This document shows positions 15,434 through 23,771 of a stretch of DNA of 32,143 bases, one piece after another. Within the stretch, counting starts at the first letter, position 1, and each line of letters begins with the position of its first letter. The notes beneath the pieces were generated by a model that ran no database searches, had not been told where the DNA came from, and saw nothing but the letters and a program-made list of their open reading frames with translations. Origin of the DNA: Flavobacteriales bacterium (lineage in GTDB: Bacteria; Bacteroidota; Bacteroidia; CAIKAF01); contig JAKRSD010000006.1 in NCBI GenBank assembly GCA_022402535.1, positions 1-32,143 of the forward strand, written 5' to 3'. The position numbers were made by a program, and so were the translations under genes.

Positions 15434-17557
15434 TTATTTTTTAATCAGTTTTTGAACGGTTCTTTCTCCTTTGGATGAACGTAATTCAACCAGATACATA
15501 CCGGCAGATAATGTTTCCGTATTAATTTGAACCTGATTGGTACCTTCAGCAATATATTGGCTGATGAATGTTTTTCCGCTCATATCCATAACCTGTAACG
15601 TATACGACTGATCGGTATTTGTAAAGGAAATTTGTACAAAATCTTCGGCAGGATTCGGGAATATCGTGAAGGCATTTTCCACGTTGCCGGCAATGCCGCT
15701 TACATCCACCATGCTGAAATGCACTTTAAAGCGCTCCTGATCGTCGCCGGCAGCGGTAGTAAAGTTGTAAACAAAATCTTCCTCAACCGGAGTGAAAGTG
15801 TTCAGTTTAGTATCTTCCAGGGTTACAGTGGTATTTTCCAGCGTAGCCAAATCTTGGAAACGCAGGCTGAAGTTACCGGGCGTGGCACCGTCATATACAC
15901 CCATCACCACGGTTTTGCTTTCGTTGTATAGCGGGGCATAAGCATTGTAGGCCATTCTTTCGTTTTCTCCGGCTTTCGTGAAAATAAAAGGCACATCAAA
16001 ATCTCCGGAAAGGCGGTTGGCTTCCAATTCCGGATCAAAGTTATCGGTAGCGTTTTCATCAAAGAAAATGGTGGTTGTCATATTAAAATTTTCTTTTTCC
16101 AGAGAAACGGTCAGAAAATGTTCAAAATTGAAATCAAAAAAGGAATATGCAAATGCATTTTTATTGAATTTGTAGAATGTAAATGCATCAGGAACGGAAG
16201 GAGTCATTTTACGTACCTGAAATCCCTGATTTTTACCAATCGTTACGGGAGCAATTGCTGGTATCCAAGAACCCAAAAGACCATCCCAAATTTGAACCTG
16301 CGTGCTGAAGCCTCTTGAGGTTAAGTCGGCAGCTTGAATGTCGTAGGAGCATGGATACGGATTCCCGAGCAGGTACCAACCACGGCTAATTGTTCCGCTT
16401 AACGGGTCAGTAATGGTACCCGAAATCACCGAAGCAGGAACGGAAATATCATCATTATTGAAAATACCGACAGATTGTGGATAAACTCCTCCGCTCATTA
16501 CGGCATATCCTTTCCCGTTCACTAGTGCCTCACCCGCACCTACGGTGAACCACAATTCCTGTGAACAGTTGTTGGCCGATGAAGCATTTTCGTTCATGCG
16601 TAAAAATTGAGACCAGGGAGAACCTGCCGCCAACTGAAGGGGGTTACAGCCGGCTTCGGAAACCAGTTGACCGCTGCCGTTTACGGGGGTTAAATTTACA
16701 CCGGTAGAGGAAGCAATCGGATTGCTGGTAGAAGAACTGAAATAGTGAAAGCGGTTATTGGTAGGAAATACTTTGTCTGTACTGTAAGTTCCTGTCCCAG
16801 TCTGAGTTCCAAAGTTTGCATAATTTCCAAAGCTTGATACGGCCAAACTTCCATCGTTAACTGCACTATTATATACCATAAGGCTGCCATAATCTGCAAT
16901 GAAAACCGACCCGCCGCCTGCTATTGATAACTCAAGTGCTGAATGGTTAAAGAAAACGAATGGTGGGTAAAGATATCCTGAAGAGGAAGGAATAGCCACC
17001 ACATCACCTGCTCCCGGCACTGCCGCGGGAGTCCAGTTGTCAGCAATATGCCACTCAGTACCAACCGAACCATTCCAGATGTGAGAAAAGTGAATTCCGC
17101 CCAAGGCATTAATTTCTGAAAATGAATATAAAGCGCCTCCGTTACCATCGCAGGTAGCGATAACCGCTCCGCCGACCCTGATTTTTTCTGCCGCCGTACA
17201 AGGGCCTCCTGTTTGTACAATCTGCCCTGTTCCATTTAAAATAATGGAGGACCCTGCTGCCAAATCAAGCTGACTGGGAGCATCAAAATCAATAACTCCT
17301 CCGCTGTTTACTACAATGCTGACTGTACCCGCCGCTGTCCAATCTTCATTGGTGGTTACATAGAGAGAACCTCCGCTGTTAATGGTAAGTGTTCCTCCGC
17401 AGGCAGCAATGTCGGCTGCATTAATCGAATTTGTATTTACGATTCCCGTAATAGGACTCGGGCAGGTCTGAGCAGAAGATACTCCGCTAATGATGACCGA
17501 TGCGGCCAACAAAGCAATTCCTCTGCCGTTAAGGTTTCTGAGTAAACTAGTTTTCAT
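15434..17557 (-). CDS. T9SS-secreted surface protein, paralogue of the 1276-aa protein
   Basis: 707 aa. An N-terminal signal peptide (about 1-29, ending VSSAQ) is followed by a G8/beta-helix-like region rich in G, S and N (TLTINSGGSLYVTTNEDW; IIDFDAPSQLDLAAGSS-like strands). Residues about 320-612 match residues 740-1022 of the 1276-aa protein (ENASSANNCSQELWF, NGKGYAVM, GNPYPC, NQGFQVRKM, ERFKVHF). A type A T9SS sorting domain at 628-707 contains FTIFPNPAEDFVQISF and ends TVQKLIKK. No catalytic motif was seen. A TACTTTCG box lies 25 bases before the start. Small protein B follows within 22 bp. The arrangement repeats the one at 10110-14184, so the pair looks like a duplicated module. Confidence 0.85.
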   Translation of the reverse strand: MKTSLLRNLNGRGIALLAASVIISGVSSAQTCPSPITGIVNTNSINAADIAACGGTLTINSGGSLYVTTNEDWTAAGTVSIVVNSGGVIDFDAPSQLDLAAGSSIILNGTGQIVQTGGPCTAAEKIRVGGAVIATCDGNGGALYSFSEINALGGIHFSHIWNGSVGTEWHIADNWTPAAVPGAGDVVAIPSSSGYLYPPFVFFNHSALELSIAGGGSVFIADYGSLMVYNSAVNDGSLAVSSFGNYANFGTQTGTGTYSTDKVFPTNNRFHYFSSSTSNPIASSTGVNLTPVNGSGQLVSEAGCNPLQLAAGSPWSQFLRMNENASSANNCSQELWFTVGAGEALVNGKGYAVMSGGVYPQSVGIFNNDDISVPASVISGTITDPLSGTISRGWYLLGNPYPCSYDIQAADLTSRGFSTQVQIWDGLLGSWIPAIAPVTIGKNQGFQVRKMTPSVPDAFTFYKFNKNAFAYSFFDFNFEHFLTVSLEKENFNMTTTIFFDENATDNFDPELEANRLSGDFDVPFIFTKAGENERMAYNAYAPLYNESKTVVMGVYDGATPGNFSLRFQDLATLENTTVTLEDTKLNTFTPVEEDFVYNFTTAAGDDQERFKVHFSMVDVSGIAGNVENAFTIFPNPAEDFVQISFTNTDQSYTLQVMDMSGKTFISQYIAEGTNQVQINTETLSAGMYLVELRSSKGERTVQKLIKK

Positions 17558-17581
17558 AAAAGATTAAGTATAATAATGCTA

Positions 17582-17589
17582 CGAAAGTA
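17582..17589 (-). promoter_or_regulatory. Putative -7 element (TACTTTCG) of the 707-aa protein gene
   Basis: The same octamer as at 116-123. Upstream of it on the minus strand are AACTAGTT (17593-17600) and the dyad ATGACT-TT-AGTCAT (17613-17626), possible regulator sites. The octamer also occurs at 17700-17707 on the plus strand without a gene, so a single match is weak evidence. Confidence 0.4.
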
Positions 17590-17694
17590 GTTAACTAGTT
17601 GATGAAAAAAACATGACTTTAGTCATTATTATAGTTTTTTTCTTGCCGGGAGTGTCTTATTTTCAGTTGATTAGTAATCGTCCTGTAAAATAGT

Positions 17695-18693
17695 TTATCT
17701 ACTTTCGGAAGTGTTTATGGCGTTAATAATTACACGTAAATACCCCTTTAAGTATAATCCGTGCTCATAGAATCCGCGGGCTTTCATGAGTCGGTGCATT
17801 TTAGGATAATTATACGAAGGAGCCGACATAAATAGATGGTGCTCGGCATGGTAGTTTACATGAAGCGGGGCAAATAAAATTTTTTCAACAAAATTAGCGT
17901 GTACGGTCCGGGTGTTCAATCTGGGGTCGGCCGGATTCGGGCTCATGCTATGTTCTGCCATGCTTCGCACCCGAAGACTGAACGTGTAAGTAGTGAGCAA
18001 CGCCCCGAACCACAATAAGTATAGCCATCCGGCTCCGCAGAGCCAAAGAATAAACCACAAACCCACATTGAAAAACACCGGACCGCTCAGATTTTTCAGC
18101 ATCATGCTGAGTTTGTTTACCTTTTTATGCTCTTTCCGAATTTCGCCGCTCAGTTGGTATTCCCATACGCCGCTTTGCATCAATAACAGGCCGATAAATC
18201 CTTTCAATCCGGTGATGCCCGACAAGTCTCTGAAAAACTTGCGGAACATACTTTTTTTCGTTGCGGGATATCCTTTGGTAAGCGGCAGATCCGGGTCTCC
18301 GGCATTCCCTGTAAATATATGATGCTCCAGATGATAAGGTCTGTATCTGACCACCGAATGGAAAATAGGATAGGCACCCAAAACATTCCCGATTATTTCG
18401 TTCAGTTTACGGGTTTTAAATAAAGAATAGTGCGATGCATCGTGCATGATGATAGCACAGCCCAATTGTTTGCCTCCTATGATAAATAAGGCAATCAGTA
18501 TCGTAAGCACATTGGGCCAAAATCCGGCCAGTGCCAGGGCCCCTGCAATCCACAGCCAATTATGAAGTACTTCCCATCCGCCTTTCCAATCTGATTTTTT
18601 GAGCAGTTCGGCCATTTCCTCCTCGCTCAGGTAGGATTTTAGAATCCGGTTATATTCAGCGGAGTGGTTTTGTTTCGGAGAGATGTTCATCAA
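17695..18693 (-). CDS. Membrane fatty acid desaturase family protein
   Basis: 332 aa. The three histidine clusters of membrane di-iron desaturases/hydroxylases are present: HDASH (84-88), HLEHH (121-125) and HAEHH (282-286, in NYHAEHHLF). Hydrophobic segments lie around 48-82, 100-115, 155-170 and 205-240. The enzyme should use O2 and electrons from a ferredoxin or cytochrome b5-like donor to introduce a double bond, or possibly a hydroxyl, into a lipid chain. The substrate is not readable from sequence. It overlaps the upstream VanZ-like gene by four bases, so the two are translationally coupled. It is last in the operon running from 21521. No strong terminator is visible after it. Confidence 0.85.
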   Translation of the reverse strand: MMNISPKQNHSAEYNRILKSYLSEEEMAELLKKSDWKGGWEVLHNWLWIAGALALAGFWPNVLTILIALFIIGGKQLGCAIIMHDASHYSLFKTRKLNEIIGNVLGAYPIFHSVVRYRPYHLEHHIFTGNAGDPDLPLTKGYPATKKSMFRKFFRDLSGITGLKGFIGLLLMQSGVWEYQLSGEIRKEHKKVNKLSMMLKNLSGPVFFNVGLWFILWLCGAGWLYLLWFGALLTTYTFSLRVRSMAEHSMSPNPADPRLNTRTVHANFVEKILFAPLHVNYHAEHHLFMSAPSYNYPKMHRLMKARGFYEHGLYLKGYLRVIINAINTSESR

Positions 18694-19565
18694 AAATCAG
18701 ATTTATACGGTTGCTTATTGATATCCAATCCTGCATAAAATAAGCAAGTTAAGGCAATCACTATCAATCCTTCGCCGGGTTTCATCACATGATACCTGGT
18801 TTGATGATGCGGGTGAATCTGCCAAAAATCGGAAGGATTTTCTAAATGATTCAACACAAGTAGTGTGTGACCGCATTCTCCCGATTTGAAAGGGGCCAAT
18901 ATGCAGGTGACCATAGATAATGCGATTAATAAAATAAAAATGCCCAACACCCGGATTTCGGTGCGGTTAAAAAGGGCTATATTTTTTCCTTTGGGTTTAA
19001 CGCCTCCGATATATAAGGTTACCATCATAAACCCGGCTCCCAGAATGTCCAACACAATGTCATTGAATTCAAAATATTCCACATATCCCGGATACCAAAC
19101 ACTATACTGAAGCCATTCGTCAAAAAACATTACAGGCACACTGTAAATAATGGCTGCGCCAAAACGCCGGGTCAACGGGAAAATTAAAAAAGCCAGCAAC
19201 CCAAATTCCAGCGCATGAATTATTTCAATGTTGAGTTCAAACATCAGCAGCGCGTGCAGGATAATCAGCAGCAGCGTAATGATTAAATAAGCGGCTTTTC
19301 GTTTTCTTTCTTGCGCAAAATAAAGGGCAAATCCCACAAAAATTAAGTACACAAAGAGTACGATAAATCCGATGAGCTGAACGTTGCGGTTAAAAGCTTC
19401 CACCCCCAGATTGTTTTTGATTTTAACCGCTTCGGTGGCTACTTCCTGGTGAAAAAACAGAATACAAAAACTGTAAACAAGAATGAGTGCACCTGTCAGA
19501 AGTTTATTTTCTGAAAGATATTGTACAACCCGGGTAAGAAAAGAAGCCGATTTGCCGTAACTCAT
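18690..19565 (-). CDS. VanZ-like multi-pass membrane protein
   Basis: 291 aa with about seven hydrophobic helices. The central part matches the VanZ-like pattern: IEIIHALEFGLLAFLIFPL, then DEWLQYSVWYPGYVEYFEFNDIVLDILGA, equivalent to the D-E-x-x-Q ... D-x-x-x-N-x-x-G signature but with Asp in place of the usual Asn. VanZ gives low-level teicoplanin resistance in enterococci by an unknown route; most relatives have no known function. An extra hydrophilic segment between the last helices (about 240-265) contains several His residues (QIHPHHQTRYH) and could face the periplasm. It lies 24 bp after the aldehyde dehydrogenase gene and overlaps the desaturase gene by 4 bp, suggesting a role linked to membrane lipid. 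Confidence 0.6.
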   Translation of the reverse strand: MSYGKSASFLTRVVQYLSENKLLTGALILVYSFCILFFHQEVATEAVKIKNNLGVEAFNRNVQLIGFIVLFVYLIFVGFALYFAQERKRKAAYLIITLLLIILHALLMFELNIEIIHALEFGLLAFLIFPLTRRFGAAIIYSVPVMFFDEWLQYSVWYPGYVEYFEFNDIVLDILGAGFMMVTLYIGGVKPKGKNIALFNRTEIRVLGIFILLIALSMVTCILAPFKSGECGHTLLVLNHLENPSDFWQIHPHHQTRYHVMKPGEGLIVIALTCLFYAGLDINKQPYKSDF

Positions 19566-19589
19566 GTTTTGCCTACTGTAGGTATAACA

Positions 19590-21005
19590 CTACAAGAGTT
19601 TGCTGATCATGGTTTTGAGTGTGCCGAGCGAAACTTTATTATAAGGCGGATAACGCAAAGGCGCATCGGGCCAGAAGGTTCTTTTCAGCACCGCTTTTTT
19701 ATGACTGAATGTATCAAACGAATGGTCGCCATGGTAGGCTCCCAGACCGCTGTCTCCGACTCCGCCAAAAGGCATGCTTTCGCCGGTCATATGCATCACG
19801 GTATCGTTTATGCTTACACCTCCGCTTGAGGTATTTTTCAGAATGGCATCCTGAAACTCGGTGTTGTTGGAGAATACATACAATGCCAGCGGTTTGGGTT
19901 TTGCATTCACAAAACGGATGACTTCGGCGGCATCGGTAAATTCAATAATGGGAAGAATCGGCCCGAAAATTTCTTCGTTGAGCAAGGCGCTGTCCTGAGA
20001 AGGATTTTCTACCAGGGTAGGTTCAATTTTCAAACGGTTCTCGTCCGCATTTCCGCCATGCACAATGGTTCCGCTGTTCAGGTAACTTTTCAGACGCTCA
20101 AAATGGCGCGCATTGATAATTTTTCCGTACTCCTCGTTTTCAATCGGATTGGCTCCGTAAAAACTGTTGATTTCTTTTTTAATAGCATCAATCAGTTTGG
20201 CTTTGACGTCTTTATGCACATACAGGTAGTCGGGCGCCACACAGGTTTGCCCGCTGTTGATGAGTTTACCCCACGTAATCCGGCGTGCGGTTATGGTCAG
20301 GTTAATGTCGCTGTCCACTATACATGGGCTTTTGCCGCCCAGTTCCAGCGTAACCGGAGTTAGATGGCGGGCTGCCGCTTCATAAACAATTCTTCCTACG
20401 GAAGTGCCCCCCGTAAAAAAGATGTAGTCAAACTTTTCTTTCAGCAGGTCTGTGGTTTCCTGCACACCGCCTTCCAATACATACAAAAATCCGGGGTCAA
20501 AATTCGGGTTGATGATTTTGGCCAAAATAGCCGAGGTTGCCGGAGCCACTTCGGACGGTTTGATGATGCATGTGTTTCCTGCGGCAATTGCACCCGCAAG
20601 CGGTGATATAGCCAGTTGGAACGGATAGTTCCAGGGCGAAATAATCAGCGTAACGCCATACGGGTCGGAATAAATCTGGCTGGAACCCACAAAGTGGAAC
20701 AGGGGAGTGGCCACCCGTTTAGGGCGAACCCAGCGGGGAATATTTTTGATGGCATGATTTATCGGGTTGAGCGACATACCGATTTCCGTAGCAAACGCTT
20801 CAAAAGTCGATTTCCCCAAATCGGTTTTAAGGGCATCCATAATTTCGGATTCGTGGGATTCAATCAGCCCACGCAGCTTTTTCAGCTGGTTTATCCGAAA
20901 GTCAATCTCCAGACTTTCCCCTTTGGCAAACCACGCACGTTGGCGCGAAACGGCCTCGGCGGCAGATATTCCTTTTTTTTCGGCAGTTTGAACAAGTTCA
21001 CTCAT
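19590..21005 (-). CDS. Aldehyde dehydrogenase family protein (class 3 / fatty aldehyde type)
   Basis: 471 aa. It oxidises an aldehyde to the acid with NAD(P)+. The core motifs are SPWNYPFQL (123-131), catalytic Glu221 in LELGGKSP and catalytic Cys255 in SGQTCVAPDY. The relatively short N-terminus and the ending, with PPYNKVSLGTLK near the C-terminus, are typical of class 3/fatty aldehyde dehydrogenases, not of betaine or acetaldehyde enzymes. The neighbours (Mpo1-like dioxygenase 36 bp upstream, desaturase downstream) make a long-chain aldehyde the likely substrate. Coniferyl or other aldehydes cannot be excluded. Confidence 0.88.
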   Translation of the reverse strand: MSELVQTAEKKGISAAEAVSRQRAWFAKGESLEIDFRINQLKKLRGLIESHESEIMDALKTDLGKSTFEAFATEIGMSLNPINHAIKNIPRWVRPKRVATPLFHFVGSSQIYSDPYGVTLIISPWNYPFQLAISPLAGAIAAGNTCIIKPSEVAPATSAILAKIINPNFDPGFLYVLEGGVQETTDLLKEKFDYIFFTGGTSVGRIVYEAAARHLTPVTLELGGKSPCIVDSDINLTITARRITWGKLINSGQTCVAPDYLYVHKDVKAKLIDAIKKEINSFYGANPIENEEYGKIINARHFERLKSYLNSGTIVHGGNADENRLKIEPTLVENPSQDSALLNEEIFGPILPIIEFTDAAEVIRFVNAKPKPLALYVFSNNTEFQDAILKNTSSGGVSINDTVMHMTGESMPFGGVGDSGLGAYHGDHSFDTFSHKKAVLKRTFWPDAPLRYPPYNKVSLGTLKTMISKLL

Positions 21006-21041
21006 GATGCAGATGCTTTTTGTTTCTGTTTACAGAATCGA

Positions 21042-21521
21042 TTAATATTTAAGTCCGATGCTTTTAAAAATGAAATGCATCAACCAGGCCGGACCCACCA
21101 GTAAAAATTGCAGGTCTTTCAGGAAAGAAGGTTTTTTGCCTTCCACGTTATGGCCGATGAATTGAAAAATCCAGGCCACCACAAACGCAATCAGGGCAAT
21201 AGCCCAAAGCGGAAATCCCACATTCTCTTCAATATAATAGGAAAGTGCCGCACAGCCTATGGAGTACAACAACATGCCAAATGAAATGGTAAAGGAAAGT
21301 GTGAGGTAATACCCCAGCACAAACACAAGGGTAATCAGGGCCAAATTCAGTTCAATTTCAAGTCCGGGTATGATGTATGGAATTTTTACCGCCCAAAGAA
21401 GAGCCGTTACTGTCCAAAAAATGATGGGTACACATATCCAGTGAATCAGCTTATTGGTCGGATTTTGATGGCTTTCTCCGTATTCGGAAAGCAGTCTTTC
21501 TATTGTTCTCATGTTGTGCAT
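21042..21521 (-). CDS. Mpo1-like (DUF962) 2-hydroxy fatty acid dioxygenase
   Basis: 159 aa, full length for the family. In yeast Mpo1 is a membrane Fe(II)-dependent dioxygenase that shortens 2-hydroxy fatty acids by one carbon (alpha-oxidation). The family's histidines are here: His18 in YGESHQNPTNKLIHW, His27 in the same block, His124 in FIGHNVEGKKPS and His149 in GPAWLMHF. Four membrane segments are likely (about 28-45, 52-70, 76-95, 105-122). Two in-frame ATGs (21521 and 21512) are close together and either could start the protein. A TACTTTTA box is at 21546-21553. It heads a four-gene operon with aldehyde dehydrogenase, VanZ-like protein and desaturase. Confidence 0.85.
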   Translation of the reverse strand: MHNMRTIERLLSEYGESHQNPTNKLIHWICVPIIFWTVTALLWAVKIPYIIPGLEIELNLALITLVFVLGYYLTLSFTISFGMLLYSIGCAALSYYIEENVGFPLWAIALIAFVVAWIFQFIGHNVEGKKPSFLKDLQFLLVGPAWLMHFIFKSIGLKY

Positions 21522-21609
21522 GTTTTGATTACGTTAAAAACATCCTAAAAGTACGTTTTTTTAATATATAATGTAGGCATACATACTATTTTCACGGAAA
21601 AATTAATCC

Positions 21610-23721
21610 ATGCGCCTTTTCGTTTTCTTTTTCACTCTGGTTTTTGCCCTTCCGGGTTTTGCTCAACAATCCCGCAAATACAATCCCGATTTATCTTTTA
21701 TCCGGGTAGATAGCATTCAGATTATTCGTGATCAGTGGGGTGTTCCCCATATTTATGCGCCCACCGATGCCGAAGTTTCTTACGGCTTGGCCTGGGTACA
21801 GTGCGAAGATGATTTTGAAACCCTGCAGGATTTTATGTTGATCATCAAAGGCTATTCGGGTCGAAAAAGCGGAATAGAAGGCGCTAAATTAGATTATGCC
21901 GTAGGCATGCTCAGGTCTAATGATCTGGTGAAAGCGGAGTACGACAAACAGGTTCCACCCGAAATGCAGAAGTACCTGCGGGCTTTTGCGGCAGGTGTAA
22001 ATCGCTGGGCCGAACTGCATCCCGAGGAGGTGTTATTCAAAAAGGCATTCCCCGTAACGGAATATGATCTGGCCGCCGGGTTTAATCTGGGATTAAGTAT
22101 GATGAGCGGCGTGCAGGATGCATTCACTAAAATTCTGGAAAATAAACTGCCGCCTCCTTCCCAAAATCCGCCAAAAGGCTCCAATGCCATGGCCATACAC
22201 TCGTCCAAAACGGAAGACGGAAAGGCATATATTGCGATCAACTCCCATCAACCTTTATCGGGTATTATGAGCTGGTACGAAGCGCATCTGGTCAGCGGAG
22301 AAGGTATGAATATTTTGGGCGGGGCTTTTCCGGGAGCTTGTATCATCGGGCATGGGGTAAATGAACACCTGGCTTGGGCGCATACGGTTTCTTTTCCGGA
22401 TTTGAAGGATTTTTACAAACTGGAAATGCATCCCAAAAAGAAAAATTATTACCGGTTCGACGGGCAATGGAAAAAACTGGAGTCCAAACGCATTCCGCTT
22501 ACGGTCCGTTTTCCCAAAAGTAAAATTCAACTTACCATCGGCAAAAAAGGCTTTTGGAGTGTGTACGGTCCCACCCTGAAAACAGACCACGGCGTGTATT
22601 CGTTTACATTGCCCACTTTCGGGCAGTTGAAAGCGCCCGAGCAATGGTTTAACATGGGCAAAGCCAAAAGTTATGCAGAGTTCAGAAAAGCCATGGAAAT
22701 TCAGCATGTGCCGTGCTTTAATATTGTGTATGCCGACCGCTACGACACCATCATGTACATTTCCAATGTAACCGTGCCGGTGCGAAATCCTGCCTACGAC
22801 TGGACTAAAACCCTTCCCGGAGATACGTCGGCTACCCTTTGGAGTCAGGGTTTTCAGCCGGTAGATAAACTGCCTCAGGTGGTAAATCCTGCTTCGGGGT
22901 TTGTGTATAATGCTAACAATTCGCCCTTTTTGTGTACACATCCCAACGATAATCCCGACCCCAAAAAGTATGACATCACCATGGGAACGCAAACCTTACA
23001 TTCTAACCGCAGTAAACGGTTTGAAGAGTTGTTGGTGCAGGCTACCCAAAACGGAAAAATAGACTGGAATACATTCAATGAAATCAAATACGACAGACAG
23101 TATCCCGACACGTTTCAGTTTCCTGTATCGGTAGATCATGTGTTTTATGCCGATCCCGAAAAATATCCCGAAATCAAGGAAGAACTCAAACGCATCCAAA
23201 GATGGAACAAAAGAGGAGATACTGACAATGTGGAAGCCTCCATGTTTTTGATGACGCTCCATTTTGTGATGGAAGATTATGGGGGCTTTCAATTTAATTT
23301 AACCTACCGCCCACTTGTGGAAGAAACGCTTATTGTGAATTCGGTGATAAAAGCCCGCGAATTTTTATTGAAACATTATGGCACATTGGATGTAAAACTC
23401 GGGCAGTTGCAAAGGCACCGCCGCGACGGTGAAGACTGGGCCTTACCGGGATTGCCCGACATGATTGTGGCCATGTATTCTTCTCCGCGCGAAGACGGAA
23501 CCATGGCTCCCAGAGCCGGTGAAAGTTATATCATGATGGTGAAAATGGGAAAAAATGGTCCCGAGATTGAATCGGTAAATGCGTTCGGGGCCTGTTCCAG
23601 AACAGGCGATACATACGCCTGCGACCAGATGGAAATGTTTACCAAACATCAGCTCAAACCCATGTCGCTGGATTGGAAAGAAGTGAAGAAAACAGCTGTG
23701 AGAATTTATAATCCACAATAA
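21610..23721 (+). CDS. Penicillin acylase family protein (Ntn hydrolase)
   Basis: 703 aa. A signal peptide (1-18, ending PGFAQ) predicts a periplasmic enzyme. The family is made as a precursor that cuts itself before a serine, which becomes the N-terminal nucleophile of the beta chain. Here the alpha chain is about 19-190 (including IIRDQWGVPHIYA), the junction is PPKG|SNAMAI with Ser191, and NSHQPL (211-216) supplies the conserved beta-chain His region. Members act on beta-lactam side chains, acyl-homoserine lactones or cyclic lipopeptides. The substrate here is not predictable, and an amide-hydrolysing or quorum-quenching role is only possible. The start is preceded by AAAAATTAATCC. The gene ends in a terminator shared with the convergent DUF4476 gene. 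Confidence 0.88.
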   Translation: MRLFVFFFTLVFALPGFAQQSRKYNPDLSFIRVDSIQIIRDQWGVPHIYAPTDAEVSYGLAWVQCEDDFETLQDFMLIIKGYSGRKSGIEGAKLDYAVGMLRSNDLVKAEYDKQVPPEMQKYLRAFAAGVNRWAELHPEEVLFKKAFPVTEYDLAAGFNLGLSMMSGVQDAFTKILENKLPPPSQNPPKGSNAMAIHSSKTEDGKAYIAINSHQPLSGIMSWYEAHLVSGEGMNILGGAFPGACIIGHGVNEHLAWAHTVSFPDLKDFYKLEMHPKKKNYYRFDGQWKKLESKRIPLTVRFPKSKIQLTIGKKGFWSVYGPTLKTDHGVYSFTLPTFGQLKAPEQWFNMGKAKSYAEFRKAMEIQHVPCFNIVYADRYDTIMYISNVTVPVRNPAYDWTKTLPGDTSATLWSQGFQPVDKLPQVVNPASGFVYNANNSPFLCTHPNDNPDPKKYDITMGTQTLHSNRSKRFEELLVQATQNGKIDWNTFNEIKYDRQYPDTFQFPVSVDHVFYADPEKYPEIKEELKRIQRWNKRGDTDNVEASMFLMTLHFVMEDYGGFQFNLTYRPLVEETLIVNSVIKAREFLLKHYGTLDVKLGQLQRHRRDGEDWALPGLPDMIVAMYSSPREDGTMAPRAGESYIMMVKMGKNGPEIESVNAFGACSRTGDTYACDQMEMFTKHQLKPMSLDWKEVKKTAVRIYNPQ

Positions 23722-23723
23722 AT

Positions 23724-23754
23724 AAAAAAAGCAGGATGTGAGTCCTGCTTTTTT
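23724..23754. terminator. Bidirectional intrinsic terminator
   Basis: A seven-A tract, GCAGGA, TGTGAG loop, TCCTGC and six T. It serves the acylase gene (+) and the DUF4476 gene (-), which converge on it. Confidence 0.85.
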
Positions 23755-23771
23755 GTTATAGAAACGAATGT

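Noticed and set aside
17700-17707. TACTTTCG on the plus strand as a promoter
   Set aside because: It falls at the 3' end of the desaturase gene with no plus-strand gene downstream. It shows that this octamer alone can occur by chance.
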